A DNA stretch of 64,000 nucleotides, taken from positions 1 through 64,000 of the forward strand of contig NZ_JAUSUB010000001.1 in assembly GCF_030813235.1 (NCBI RefSeq). The letters are read 5' to 3'. The notes under the pieces were generated by a model, which had not been told where the DNA came from, searched no databases, and saw only the letters and a list, made by a program, of their open reading frames with translations. Of the stretch, positions 17,988-26,384 are shown piece by piece. Numbering within the stretch: position 1 is the first letter of the stretch; each line of letters opens with the position of its first letter. Origin of the DNA: Cytobacillus purgationiresistens. GTDB taxonomy: Bacteria > Bacillota > Bacilli > Bacillales > Cytobacillaceae. A program made the position numbers and the translations under genes.

Positions 17988-19352
17988 TCACCCTGCATGA
18001 TTCACTTTCTTCCAGACCTTTTTTTGCATAATAAAGGCTACAGTTCCAATGATTAAAACGACCAATAAACTTACAAAGAAACCTGGTCGAATGCTTTTTT
18101 CCATCAATGTTCCGCTTATAGCAGCAAGAATTAGCATTAGGCCTAAGAAGGCTAAAAGCTTTTCCCATATCTTCATTTTTAAATTTCGAAGTGCAGAAAT
18201 GATAATAAAAGCCCAGTTAAACAAAATTAATATTCCAGCTGCAGTAGTAATGTACTCATAAATTTTACCTGGCAGGAGTAAGGCTGTGATAATGGAAGTG
18301 ATTAAGCCTACGGTTGCAAGTCCTAAAGAAGGGAGAGGAAGGCCTTTCCAACTTTTTAGTTTTTTAGAGAACAATGACGGAGCATCGCCGTCTTTTGCCA
18401 GTGTCACGAGAAGTGCCGTTACCCCAAATAAAGACGCTGTCATTGTAGAAAATCCTGCTATGATAATAGCCCCATTGAATACATGCGGGAAAAAGGCAAG
18501 GTTGTATTTATTTAATGCGGTTACAAAAGGACTTTCCTTTTCATTGAACGCTCCATGTGCTGTCATATATACGGCAAGACCAAGTGATATGACATAAATC
18601 ACCACCAATACGATCAGCATGATGATTCCTGCTTTTGGAGCATCTTCTTTCTTTTTAAGTCTCATTGCCATGAGCCCAATTACTTCTATACCTCCATATG
18701 CATAATAGGCATAGATCAGTGATGTCCAAAACCCCTTTATACCTGTGGGAAATAATTCATTGCTTGAGGCAGGTATACCGGCATGGTTTACGTCCCCGTT
18801 ACCATGAATCCATCCAAGCAGGGCAGCAGCTGCAATAATAATAAACATAAAAATAGCTGCTGTTTTGATAACAGCAAGTATATTTTCAACCTTATCAAAA
18901 CCCTTATTGCCAGAAATAACAACAATGATAGAAAGAATGGCATATCCAGTCGCAAACATCCAAAGTGGTACAGTTGGAAACCAAAATCTAGATAAAATAG
19001 AAAGAGCAGTTAATTGGCTGCCCATAATCAGGATATTAGAACTCCAATAATTCCAGCCGCAGCTGAAACCGGCCCATCGTCCATAGGCTTTATTTGCATA
19101 GTAGCAGAAAGATCCTTCTTGAGGATCCTCCACTGTCATTCTAGCTAATAGATTGTATACAATATACGTCCCAATTGCCGCTAAAAGAAAGGAAATGACA
19201 ATTGAAGGGCCAGTTATTTTTATTCCGATAGCCGATCCGAGAAAAAAACCAGTTCCTATCGTACAACCAACACCGATTAACGACAATTGCCACCAGCTTA
19301 AATTCCCAGTTTCACTATCCTTATTTTGACCACTAGGTATAAAAAAATCCAT
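17988..19352 (-). CDS. APC family amino-acid permease
   Basis: A 454-residue inner-membrane permease with about 12 helices. The N-terminus has the APC signature LSLIGVGCTIGTGFFLGSA at about residues 24-42, the substrate-binding first helix. ARMTVEDPQEGSFCYYANKAYG follows helix 2, and the GGIEVIGLMAMRLKK block is in helix 6. Substrate unknown; it is nearest in style to bacillar YbxG/AAT-type permeases. ATG at 19352 follows TTGAGGTG. An 18-residue upstream extension lacks a ribosome binding site. Monocistronic. Confidence 0.9.
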   Translation of the reverse strand: MDFFIPSGQNKDSETGNLSWWQLSLIGVGCTIGTGFFLGSAIGIKITGPSIVISFLLAAIGTYIVYNLLARMTVEDPQEGSFCYYANKAYGRWAGFSCGWNYWSSNILIMGSQLTALSILSRFWFPTVPLWMFATGYAILSIIVVISGNKGFDKVENILAVIKTAAIFMFIIIAAAALLGWIHGNGDVNHAGIPASSNELFPTGIKGFWTSLIYAYYAYGGIEVIGLMAMRLKKKEDAPKAGIIMLIVLVVIYVISLGLAVYMTAHGAFNEKESPFVTALNKYNLAFFPHVFNGAIIIAGFSTMTASLFGVTALLVTLAKDGDAPSLFSKKLKSWKGLPLPSLGLATVGLITSIITALLLPGKIYEYITTAAGILILFNWAFIIISALRNLKMKIWEKLLAFLGLMLILAAISGTLMEKSIRPGFFVSLLVVLIIGTVAFIMQKKVWKKVNHAG

Positions 19353-19661
19353 GCAAAAACACCTCAATGTAGATATTATTCGATAAAGAGAGTTTTTTAT
19401 GTACAAGTCTTTTTATTTTTAGACCTATTCCTTAAATTAAAAATGAACTTAAGCTTGGATGGTCACTATGAATATTTTTAAAGGAATTTCTAAAGGTTGT
19501 TTAAGACAGCAGCCATAAAGAGAATTACCTATTTAAAAATCAAAATTGTCTTGATGGCATTTTTTCCTTTAAGTTAAAAGTTGTAGGACTAAGCAATACC
19601 ATTGGTTTTTTCTTAGAATGTACAAGTTATTTAGTCGTCGAGGGGAGTGATAAATATTAGC
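19353..19661. other. intergenic region between divergent genes
   Basis: Carries the promoters for the permease (minus) and the LysE relic (plus). I see no RNA gene or operator I can name. Confidence 0.5.
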
Positions 19662-20255
19662 GTGAGCATATTGATTAGTTGCATTTTTTTGGGGTTAACT
19701 TTAGCAGCTTCTATTGGACCAGTAAATTGTGCGAGGTTAGATAAAGGAATCAAGAATGGTTTTTGGCATGCTTGGATAATTGAAGTAGGATCAATGATCG
19801 CGGATGGTATCTTTATGTTAATGATTAATTAAGGGATGGTTCATTTTTTGGAGGTTTCCATCGTATAAATTTTCAAAAGGTTATTTGGCGGATTTATTCT
19901 CAAATACTCTCGAGTAGAAAGTATTTACAATGTTAATTCAATAATTTTTGCTAACAGCAGAGGTAAAGATTCCCTAGCAAAGTGTTTTCTTACTGGATTC
20001 ATTATGTCAATAACTAGTCCATTACCGGTCCTTTTTTGGCTGGGGATTTACGGTTCTGTATTGGCTAAAACCGCTCAAATTAATGGGACTGGTTCATTAC
20101 TAGTTTATAGCAGTATGATATTTTTGGGTTTAACATTATGGGATATTCTTGTTGCTCTCACAACTGGATTTCGCAATTTTTTAAATATAAGCAGCCTAAT
20201 AGTCATCTCAATCATATCAGGGATATCATTAATTGGCTTTGGAGTATTTAAGTAA
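19662..20255 (+). pseudogene. LysE family exporter gene with two in-frame stop codons
   Basis: One continuous frame of 197 codons reads as a LysE-type exporter: LAASIGPVNCARLDKGIKNGFWHAW at the start, then VHFLEV, FGGFILKYSRVESI, SRGKDSLAKCFLTGFIMSITSPLPVLFWLGIYGSVLA (positions spread along the frame) and a hydrophobic C-terminus. It is interrupted by TAA at 19830-19832 and again at 19866-19868. No frameshift is needed to join the parts, so this looks like recent decay by nonsense mutations. GTG at 19662 follows AGGGGAG. The intact paralogue is at 16.1 kb. Confidence 0.85.
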
Positions 20256-20691
20256 AAAACGCACTATAAAGTAAAGTTGCCTATCTATACCGAAAAAAAT
20301 ATTAGCCCAAAATTCTTTGTTTAGATTTTTCCGGATAGAGCTTCGTATTAATGCCTTCTTTAATAATATCTCTATTGAATTAATAATTTATTTTAAGTGT
20401 TCCTCAACCTCAAACATTCTTTACAATTCCTGTAATTCTAATTCCATCATATATAGAAAGTAATAGATTGTATAACAGTAGCTAATATTATTTCTTTTTG
20501 TCTCTTTTGGTTGTAGCGCAGATTTAAATCTAATGTTATTTAAGCAATTTCAAAAATTAATGAGAAACCTTAAAGATAATGGCTAAGGTTCAATATAAAT
20601 AATATAGATTAATCAATTTCTTTTAAAGAAAACTTTAGCACTTGCATGAAAGTAATATAATGGAAATAATCATTAAGAAAGAGGTGAGAAT
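20256..20691. other. AT-rich intergenic region
   Basis: No supported gene. An imperfect inverted repeat (CTATACCGAAAAAA near 20285 and TTTTTCCGGATAG near 20324) may be the old terminator of the LysE relic. A promoter for the next gene must lie near 20600-20680. Confidence 0.45.
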
Positions 20692-21030
20692 ATGAAGCTT
20701 AATCATTTGAATTTAACTGTTAATGATGTTCAGGAGTCAAGGGATTTCTTAGAAACATATTTTGGAATGAAGTGTATTGGAAGTCGTGGAGACGCGTTTG
20801 CTGCACTGTTTGATGATGATGGATTTGTATTGACTTTGATGAAAGGAAAGAATGTTAAATATCCAAAGACGTTTCATATTGGCTTCCCGCAGGAGAATAA
20901 GGAAAAAGTTGATCAAATCAACGAACGTCTTAGAAATGATGGTTTTAACGTAGATCTGCCTATTGAAGCACATGGTTATACATTTTATGTTCAGTCTCCA
21001 GGAGGATTTACAGTTGAGGTTCTATCATAG
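20692..21030 (+). CDS. VOC family (glyoxalase/bleomycin resistance) protein
   Basis: A 112-residue single VOC module pair with the usual pattern: MKLNHLNLTVNDVQESRDFLETYFG at the N-terminus with the first metal-ligand His at residue 4, and FHIGF in the second half. The C-terminus FYVQSPGGFTVEVLS carries the terminal metal-ligand Glu. It may bind a divalent metal. It could be a lyase, a dioxygenase-like enzyme or a drug-binding protein; nothing decides between these. ATG follows AAAGAGGTG. Monocistronic. Confidence 0.85.
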   Translation: MKLNHLNLTVNDVQESRDFLETYFGMKCIGSRGDAFAALFDDDGFVLTLMKGKNVKYPKTFHIGFPQENKEKVDQINERLRNDGFNVDLPIEAHGYTFYVQSPGGFTVEVLS

Positions 21031-21190
21031 GTCGCTCTTAATGGCTGCTTGTCACAAGTAGTCTTGTTTGTTCAACTAGGTGGAAGCGTGAATTGGCTGT
21101 ATGCATGCGGGCTATATTTGTACTATTAATAGAAGTCGTTCTTTCTAAAAGCCGGGCAACATAGAGTGTTAACAGAACATCATATAAGAA

Positions 21191-21236
21191 AATGAGATCA
21201 CTGAAAGTAATTCGGTGATCTCATTCTTATTTTGTT
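21191..21236. terminator. bidirectional terminator
   Basis: AATGAGATCACTGAA pairs with TTCGGTGATCTCATT, and T-rich sequence lies on both strands, between two converging genes. Nothing else is seen from 21031 to 21354. Confidence 0.8.
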
Positions 21237-21354
21237 TTTATCTTTAATGCATGCGTCAATATTATCGTTGTATAGTTCACAAAGCAGCAATCGCGACTCA
21301 ATGAATTGTAAAGAATAATTACTAATTATCTATCCAATTATGTTAAATTTACAC

Positions 21355-21969
21355 TCAATAAAATTTTGCGATTTTTTCAATTGGCAAACGAATAGTATTG
21401 AATGCCGGCGCCGCTGCTTTTCCAATAGCAATTAAAGTAATTGGAAATTCATTATCTGGCAGTTCAAAACGTTGTGCAAATGCTGATTTTTCAAATCCAC
21501 CCATTACCACTGTATCGTAGCCACGTTCTTTTGCTAATAATAGAATCTGCATAGAGATTAGTCCTGCATCATAACTAGCAATGTTCATTAGCGCTTCTTT
21601 TGGAGCGTTCGGATACATTTTAAACGTGTTTTCAATGGTGCGGTCAGCGATTGATTGATCCATATAACCAGCTTCTACATTTTTTGTGTAAATCTCTTCT
21701 ACATTTTTATAAGCAGTCTTATCTCCCAGAACAGCTATAACAGCAGATGAATCCTCAATCTGTGCTTGATTGTTGGCAATTTTTCTTAACTCTTTTTTCA
21801 TTTCTTGATCTTGAATGATTATAAATCTCCAAGATTGCAAGTTACTTGATGATGGCGCACTGGTTGCTAAAGATAAGATATCTTGCAGTTCACGTTGTTC
21901 AATTTTATATGCAGGATCGTAAACACGAACCGATTTACGGTCATTCATTAAATTTTGTAGTTGTGACAT
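21355..21969 (-). CDS. nitroreductase family NAD(P)H oxidoreductase
   Basis: A 204-residue flavin-dependent nitroreductase. FMN-binding blocks RKSVRVYDP (about residues 11-19) and TSAPSSSNLQSWRF (about 37-50) are present, and the C-terminal part has the usual GFEKSAFAQRFELPDNEFPITLIAIGKAA region. ATG 21969 is preferred because GGAGG lies just upstream; a start five codons earlier would overlap that site. A divergent HxlR-type regulator shares the intergenic region and its operators. In B. subtilis, comparable pairs respond to quinones and diamide, so that is the likely inducer class. Confidence 0.9.
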   Translation of the reverse strand: MSQLQNLMNDRKSVRVYDPAYKIEQRELQDILSLATSAPSSSNLQSWRFIIIQDQEMKKELRKIANNQAQIEDSSAVIAVLGDKTAYKNVEEIYTKNVEAGYMDQSIADRTIENTFKMYPNAPKEALMNIASYDAGLISMQILLLAKERGYDTVVMGGFEKSAFAQRFELPDNEFPITLIAIGKAAAPAFNTIRLPIEKIAKFY

Positions 21970-21984
21970 TAGGCTTTCCTCCAT

Positions 21985-22032
21985 AACTTATTAAAAGTAA
22001 GTTTTCATCAATTAACTTACCATTAGTAAGTT
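21985..22032. promoter_or_regulatory. paired operator-like palindromes between nitroreductase and hxlR
   Basis: AACTTAC-N5-GTAAGTT at 22014-22032 is a perfect inverted repeat. A related AACTTA/TAAGTT pair lies at 21985-22003. Both resemble the TACTTAC/GTAAGTA operators of YodB/HxlR-type regulators and lie between the divergent genes. Confidence 0.65.
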
Positions 22033-22101
22033 GTTGGTGTCAATAAATAAATTCCATGTTATTATTATTTTAAATAGAAAAAAATGAAAGGAGAATTGCA
22101 T

Positions 22102-22455
22102 ATGCACACACCTCAATCTCATATCGGAACCAAACATGTATGCAAGAACTTTCATAGGACAATTGAATTTATCGGACGAAGATGGATGGGTATGGTTATT
22201 TATTCTTTGCTTGAGGGCCCAAAGAGATATCATGAAATTGTTGAAAATATTGATGGAATTTCTGATAGATTACTGACGGAGAGGCTAAATGAGTTAGTAA
22301 GCGAGGGGCTAGTAACGAAGCGTTATCTGGAGTCCTCTCTTAAGAAGGTGGAATATGAATTGACACCTAGTGGAGAAGGTTTAAAAGAAGTGATTCTTTC
22401 TATTCTTGATTGGCTTGAAACGAAGGAAAACTATGACGTTGACTCTAATAAATGA
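22102..22455 (+). CDS. HxlR family transcriptional regulator
   Basis: A 117-residue winged-helix repressor. It has the HxlR block RTIEFIGRRWMGMVIYSLLEGPKRYHEIVENI (spread over residues 20-52), the recognition-helix segment ISDRLLTERLNELVSEGLV, and the wing KKVEYELTPSG. A cysteine at about residue 15 (HVCKNF) sits where YodB-type regulators carry their redox-sensing cysteine. ATG 22102 follows AAGGAG; an in-frame ATG six codons upstream lies before that site. It probably controls the divergent nitroreductase gene and itself. Confidence 0.88.
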   Translation: MHTPQSHIGTKHVCKNFHRTIEFIGRRWMGMVIYSLLEGPKRYHEIVENIDGISDRLLTERLNELVSEGLVTKRYLESSLKKVEYELTPSGEGLKEVILSILDWLETKENYDVDSNK

Positions 22456-22589
22456 AAAGGTTTACATTATTTATTTCTGCTGAATTAGCCCTGGAAGCTT
22501 GCTCGGATCCAGGGCTGTATAGGTCATCAATCATCATTGACGTTTGTTTTCATTATGACTTGAATAGTTAATGAAGGTACTCCCCCTAT

Positions 22590-22952
22590 TTATTCATTCA
22601 AAATGCTTTTCTCCAAGTATTCTTCTTTATTTCCATATGTTTTAATAATATGGGTCTCACCCCAGTTGCACAAGGCGTGGAGAATAGCTTCCAGACTGTG
22701 CCCATATTCGCTTAGTTCATATTCAACCTTAGGTGGTAGTTCATGATAAAATGTCCGATCGACAACTCCACTTTCTTCAAGCTCACGCAATTGTTGTGTG
22801 AGCATTTTTTGTGAAATATTTGGCATCAGACGTTTTAATTCACTTGTTCGTTTTTTTCCATTGATCAAGTGACACAGAATTACGCATTTCCATTTCCCCC
22901 CGATTACTTCCAGTGTAGCTTCTACCGATATATTATATTTTTTCTTCTCCAA
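22590..22952 (-). CDS. HxlR family transcriptional regulator
   Basis: A 120-residue HxlR-type winged-helix protein: EATLEVIGGKWKCVILCHLINGKKRTSELKR over residues 11-41, ISQKMLTQQLRELEESGVV recognition helix, and PPKVEYELSEYG wing. Cysteines at about 24 and 28 might be redox-sensitive, which is speculation. TTG at 22952 is chosen because GAGAGGTGTG lies just ahead; the upstream extension is rich in Phe and Tyr and has no ribosome binding site. It is divergent from the MFS/aldo-keto reductase operon and is its likely regulator. Confidence 0.87.
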   Translation of the reverse strand: MEKKKYNISVEATLEVIGGKWKCVILCHLINGKKRTSELKRLMPNISQKMLTQQLRELEESGVVDRTFYHELPPKVEYELSEYGHSLEAILHALCNWGETHIIKTYGNKEEYLEKSILNE

Positions 22953-23017
22953 AATTTCACACCTCTCAAAATAGGAACAAACGTTTGTGGTAACTAAAAG
23001 GTACCTATAGAACAAAA

Positions 23018-23077
23018 AAGTACGTACTTCCCATATGAATTTATTTATTACATAATAACATTTGTTCCGGAACAAAT
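23018..23077. promoter_or_regulatory. operator-like palindromes between hxlR and the MFS gene
   Basis: ATTTGTTCCGGAACAAAT at 23060-23077 is a perfect 18-bp palindrome, and AAGTACGTACTT at 23018-23029 is a perfect 12-bp palindrome. The second resembles HxlR half-sites. The first does not match an operator I can name. Confidence 0.55.
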
Positions 23078-23117
23078 CATAATGATTTTTATCAATCTAA
23101 GGAGGTACTCAATCAAT

Positions 23118-24314
23118 TTGGATTCTTTATCAAAAAAACAGCAGCAGCTCGCACTAATTGCTTTAGCTGTAACAGCCTTTGCAATCGGTACAACCGAGTT
23201 CATTAGTGTTGGGTTATTACCGATGATTGCCAGTGATTTACAAACGACTGTGCAAACTGCAGGATTGACTGTTTCTATATATGCAATAGGGGTTGTCATC
23301 GGTGCACCCGTATTAACGCTTTTATTTTCTTCCATACCACGTAAGCGATTATTACTTATGGTGATGATGGTTTTCATTGTCGGTAATAGTATTGCGATGG
23401 TGTCTACATCAATGGTTTTATTACTAGTCTCTCGTCTTGTATCAGCATTAGCACATGGCGTGTTTATGTCCATAGGATCAACGATAGCAGCTAGCCTTGT
23501 TCCGAAAGAAAAACGGGCGAGTGCCATTTCTATTATGTTTACAGGTTTAACTGTTGCAACGATAACGGGCGTTCCTTTTGGCACTTTTATTGGGCAACAA
23601 GTTGGATGGCGTTTTGCTTTTGGATTTATTGTCTTTATCGGAGTCATTGCTGTTATAGCAAACTGGTTTTTACTGCCTAATAAGATTGAAAGAGGACCAA
23701 AACCTCTTCTTTCAGAGCAAATCAAGCTGGTTAAAAACAAACGCATCCTCCTTATTTTAGTGATTACTGCACTAGGGTATGGCGGCACTTTTGTTGTATT
23801 TACGTATTTATCGCCACTACTCCAAGACGTAACGGGATATTCGTCCAATTTAGTTACAGTGCTCTTGGTTCTATATGGAATAATGGTAGCGATAGGGAAC
23901 ATCATTGGCGGGAAATTATCTAATCAAAATCCTATTCGTTCCCTATTTTTTATGTTCTTCGTGCAGGCGATCGTGTTAATCATACTTTACTTTACCATCC
24001 CATTTAAGATAGCAGGTCTCTTTACAGTGTTGTTAATGGGATTGTTTGCATTCATGAATGTACCTGGTTTGCAAACATCAGTTGTTATACTAGCAGAACG
24101 CTATGTACCAAGTGCTGTAGATGTAGCTTCAGCATTAAATATTGCTGCCTTTAATTTAGGAATTGCAATTGGCTCCTACTTAGGGGGAATTGTCACCAAC
24201 TCAATAGGACTTATCCATACATCCTGGGTAGGTGGAATTATGGTTCTAATAGCAGCTGGACTCACTGTTGTTTCTATAAAACAAGAATACAAAAACAAAA
24301 AGGAGCGATTATAA
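23118..24314 (+). CDS. MFS transporter, DHA1/AraJ-like efflux family
   Basis: A 398-residue, 12-helix major facilitator. TTEFISVGLLPMIASDL at about residues 23-39 is the typical first-helix block of sugar-efflux/arabinose-efflux-like (YdhP, YbcL) proteins. RLVSALAHGVFMSIGSTIAA is in helix 4 and PKEKRASAISIMF is the loop 4-5 motif. Probably a drug or metabolite exporter. TTG 23118 follows AAGGAGG at a somewhat long spacing; an ATG 12 codons upstream has no ribosome binding site. It forms an operon with the aldo-keto reductase and is likely controlled by the divergent HxlR protein. Confidence 0.88.
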   Translation: MDSLSKKQQQLALIALAVTAFAIGTTEFISVGLLPMIASDLQTTVQTAGLTVSIYAIGVVIGAPVLTLLFSSIPRKRLLLMVMMVFIVGNSIAMVSTSMVLLLVSRLVSALAHGVFMSIGSTIAASLVPKEKRASAISIMFTGLTVATITGVPFGTFIGQQVGWRFAFGFIVFIGVIAVIANWFLLPNKIERGPKPLLSEQIKLVKNKRILLILVITALGYGGTFVVFTYLSPLLQDVTGYSSNLVTVLLVLYGIMVAIGNIIGGKLSNQNPIRSLFFMFFVQAIVLIILYFTIPFKIAGLFTVLLMGLFAFMNVPGLQTSVVILAERYVPSAVDVASALNIAAFNLGIAIGSYLGGIVTNSIGLIHTSWVGGIMVLIAAGLTVVSIKQEYKNKKERL

Positions 24315-24315
24315 G

Positions 24316-25149
24316 TTGAATCAAAACAATATAACTTTAAATAATGGTGTAAAAATGCCTGTAGTTGGGTATGGAGTTTTTCGAGTGGAGGATGGTCCGG
24401 AACTATCAAATGCAGTGAAAACAGCAATCAAATTAGGTTATCGCAGTATCGATACCGCTCAAATCTATGGGAATGAAGAAAGTGTTGGCCGTGGTATAAG
24501 GGAGGCAATTAAAGAAGGGATAGTTACGAGAGAAGAGCTATTTATCACTTCAAAAGTATGGAATGATGGTCTTACTTATGCTGAAACACTGCATGCCTAT
24601 GAAACAAGTCTCACAAAAATGGGTTTGGATTATTTAGATTTATATCTAATTCACTGGCCAGGAAACAATAAATATAGAGATAGCTGGAAAGCGCTTGAAA
24701 CGATCTATAAGGAAAGGAAGGTTAGAGCGATAGGTGTAAGCAACTTCCAAATCCCACATTTAGAAAGCATTCTTGAAGATTTTGAAATAAAGCCAGTAAT
24801 TAACCAAATAGAAGTCCATCCACGTCTTATTCAAGAAGAGATCAGGAGCTACTGCTATGAAAAGAACATTCAAATAGAAGCATGGTCACCACTTATGGCT
24901 GGAGAAATACTAAATAACGAACAGATTCTAGAGATAGCGAAGCGACATAATAAATCTGTTGCACAGGTCATTTTGCGTTGGGATATTCAGCACGGTATTA
25001 TTACAATTCCTAAATCGATGACCCAATCAAGAATGGAAGAAAACATAAACTTGTTTGATTTTCATCTAACAACTGAAGAGATGGAACGAATGGATGCCTT
25101 AAATAAAAATGAAAGAAGCGGACCACATCCAGACGAGTTTGATTTTTAA
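24316..25149 (+). CDS. aldo/keto reductase
   Basis: A 277-residue NADPH-dependent aldo/keto reductase, YvgN/YtbE-like. The catalytic tetrad is visible: Asp in SIDTAQIYG (about 47), Tyr in the same block (about 52), Lys in FITSKVW (about 77) and His in LYLIHWPG (about 110). IPKSM...RMEENINLFDF near the C-terminus is the cofactor-binding block. It acts on aldehydes such as methylglyoxal in relatives. TTG 24316 begins one base after the MFS stop, with AAGGAG within the upstream gene's end. This tight coupling suggests a shared job in reactive carbonyl or quinone stress. Confidence 0.92.
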   Translation: MNQNNITLNNGVKMPVVGYGVFRVEDGPELSNAVKTAIKLGYRSIDTAQIYGNEESVGRGIREAIKEGIVTREELFITSKVWNDGLTYAETLHAYETSLTKMGLDYLDLYLIHWPGNNKYRDSWKALETIYKERKVRAIGVSNFQIPHLESILEDFEIKPVINQIEVHPRLIQEEIRSYCYEKNIQIEAWSPLMAGEILNNEQILEIAKRHNKSVAQVILRWDIQHGIITIPKSMTQSRMEENINLFDFHLTTEEMERMDALNKNERSGPHPDEFDF

Positions 25150-25156
25150 TTAGAGT

Positions 25157-25181
25157 GAACGGCTTTATGCCGTTCTTTTTT
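25157..25181 (+). terminator. intrinsic terminator
   Basis: GAACGGC pairs with GCCGTTC with a short loop and a T-run, eight bases after the reductase stop. Confidence 0.9.
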
Positions 25182-25533
25182 GTTTATTCAAAGTACAAGG
25201 GGTTAATGGCGTAATGTGTTCAAGTAATCTTTCTCAATCCATCCGGAATGATATTGGAGTAATGCGTTAAGCTTTCATACTGAAAAACAATTTTGGAATG
25301 AAACTTAAAACAAATATGCGTAGGAGGGGGGATTAACGTCCACCTTTTTATCCTCCTTCAGATACGTTAGGTAATTAATATACATGGGGTCTGTTAAAAA
25401 TTTATCTTAGTAATATCTCCGATTCGCATAGGAGAATCAGTTTGCTTTTACCTGCCTTGTGATTTCTTTCGAGTTAATTTATCGTGAAATTGACCAATCC
25501 AAAACTCGTTTTCAATCAAAGTTTAGTCCTCAG
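25182..25533. other. intergenic region without a recognised gene
   Basis: No ORF with a ribosome binding site. AGGAGG/CCTCCT near 25323-25356 and TCTCC/GGAGA near 25418-25435 can form small hairpins of unknown meaning. Confidence 0.45.
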
Positions 25534-25740
25534 CTATTTTGAGAAAATACCTGACATTCTTTTAACTCCTTCCGTTCCAATAATACTTCCTCCAATTCCA
25601 ATTAGTACACTTGCAGAAATAATTTTAACCGCATAATAAATACCTGTTCCGGTAATAAGATCGATGATTAAAAATTTTTTAATTGCCGATGCTTTAATTG
25701 TATAAAATACGATTTGATTTTGCTTAATTATTATTTCCAC
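25534..25740 (-). CDS. small hydrophobic protein, 68 residues
   Basis: GTG at 25740 opens a 68-residue frame with a hydrophobic, glycine-rich C-terminal half (ISASVLIGIGGSIIG at about 41-55). AAAGGTG precedes the GTG too closely for an ideal site. The composition fits a small membrane protein or membrane-active peptide, but I recognise no family and see no maturation or immunity genes beside it. Confidence 0.35.
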   Translation of the reverse strand: MEIIIKQNQIVFYTIKASAIKKFLIIDLITGTGIYYAVKIISASVLIGIGGSIIGTEGVKRMSGIFSK

Positions 25741-25842
25741 GCACCTTTATCTTTTTTTTATAGGTATGAGAAAGATAGGTTGTCATATTCATATATATCC
25801 TGTGCTGAAATGAATCTGTTAACTTAATACTTAGATGAAAAT

Positions 25843-25872
25843 AAAAAAATACTGACCCAATGAGTCAGTATT
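25843..25872 (-). terminator. terminator of the micro-ORF operon
   Basis: On the minus strand AATACTGAC and GTCAGTATT form a stem followed by seven T residues, 12 bases after the second small ORF. Confidence 0.88.
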
Positions 25873-25884
25873 GAAAAATATTTT

Positions 25885-26001
25885 TTACATTAAGATGATT
25901 TCTTTTTTGTCTCCGCTGCTTCTAAACAAAACAGAAAGATATGCGTCTAACTCAAAGCCTTTTTCGTTTATAAAATCAATTAGTCTAATATTAGAACTCA
26001 T
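25885..26001 (-). CDS. 38-residue protein, second ORF of a CcpA-type micro-operon
   Basis: A 38-residue soluble-looking protein with an N-terminal amphipathic part (SSNIRLIDFINEKGFELDAY) and a C-terminus GDKKEIILM. ATG at 26001 is preceded by GCAGGAAGTGAG at proper spacing. It begins four bases after the stop of the 25-residue ORF, which suggests translational coupling. Promoter, cre site, two ribosome binding sites and terminator together make it a believable gene. No family recognised. Confidence 0.65.
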   Translation of the reverse strand: MSSNIRLIDFINEKGFELDAYLSVLFRSSGDKKEIILM

Positions 26002-26005
26002 TTTC

Positions 26006-26083
26006 TCACTTCCTGCTTCGTTTAAGTTGAGTTATGAAGATTAGTATCAGCCCCACCTTCGCCAAATACCATGATAGCCACAC
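26006..26083 (-). CDS. 25-residue single-helix membrane peptide, first ORF of the micro-operon
   Basis: GTG at 26083 opens a 25-residue peptide: a short aromatic start (MWLSWYLAK), a hydrophobic helix (VGLILIFIT) and a strongly basic tail (QLKRSRK). AGGCGG precedes it by about nine bases. It lies about 13 bases after the predicted transcription start, so the leader is very short. Its shape is like known one-helix small membrane peptides (toxins, transporter modulators); the function is unknown. The ribosome binding site of the following ORF overlaps its last codons. Confidence 0.5.
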   Translation of the reverse strand: MWLSWYLAKVGLILIFITQLKRSRK

Positions 26084-26102
26084 GTGCTATCCGCCTGCTT
26101 TA

Positions 26103-26132
26103 ATTATAAATGTAAACGCTTTCATAAAACAA
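26103..26132 (-). promoter_or_regulatory. sigma-A promoter with a perfect cre site between -35 and -10
   Basis: On the minus strand -35 TTGTTT (26132-26127) and -10 TATAAT (26108-26103) are 18 bases apart. The spacer holds ATGAAAGCGTTTACAT (26125-26110). It matches the CcpA consensus WTGNAANCGNWNNCAW at every defined position, on both strands. Binding there would occlude the promoter, so glucose repression is expected. Confidence 0.85.
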
Positions 26133-26380
26133 TAGAAATTATTCATCAAATTTCGACATGCTTTTAGGCAGATTAAAAGTCAATCCAAATGCTCTTGAGG
26201 AATCCCATCGTTAACATGTTTATGAGGGAGACATTGAAAATTTATATTCATTATCGTAGCAGATGGAAGATATAGAATGATTAAATGGATCGAACTCCTT
26301 CATAAGATTACTCTTTTTCAGAAAATTATTGCTAAATAAAAAGATTTTTGTTAATATCATAAACAATTATTAAAAAAGCA
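26133..26380. other. intergenic region between divergent transcripts
   Basis: No supported gene. It separates the micro-operon from the Lys T-box and should contain the lysK promoter. Confidence 0.45.
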
Positions 26381-26384
26381 ATGA

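Noticed and set aside
23048..23905. 285-codon minus-strand ORF
   Set aside because: It is the antisense shadow of the MFS transporter gene, whose product is clearly recognisable.
26041..26100. Hairpin in the leader of the micro-operon as a known riboswitch
   Set aside because: GATAGC/GGCTATC can pair but no conserved core of a known class is present, and the bases are explained by the small ORF.
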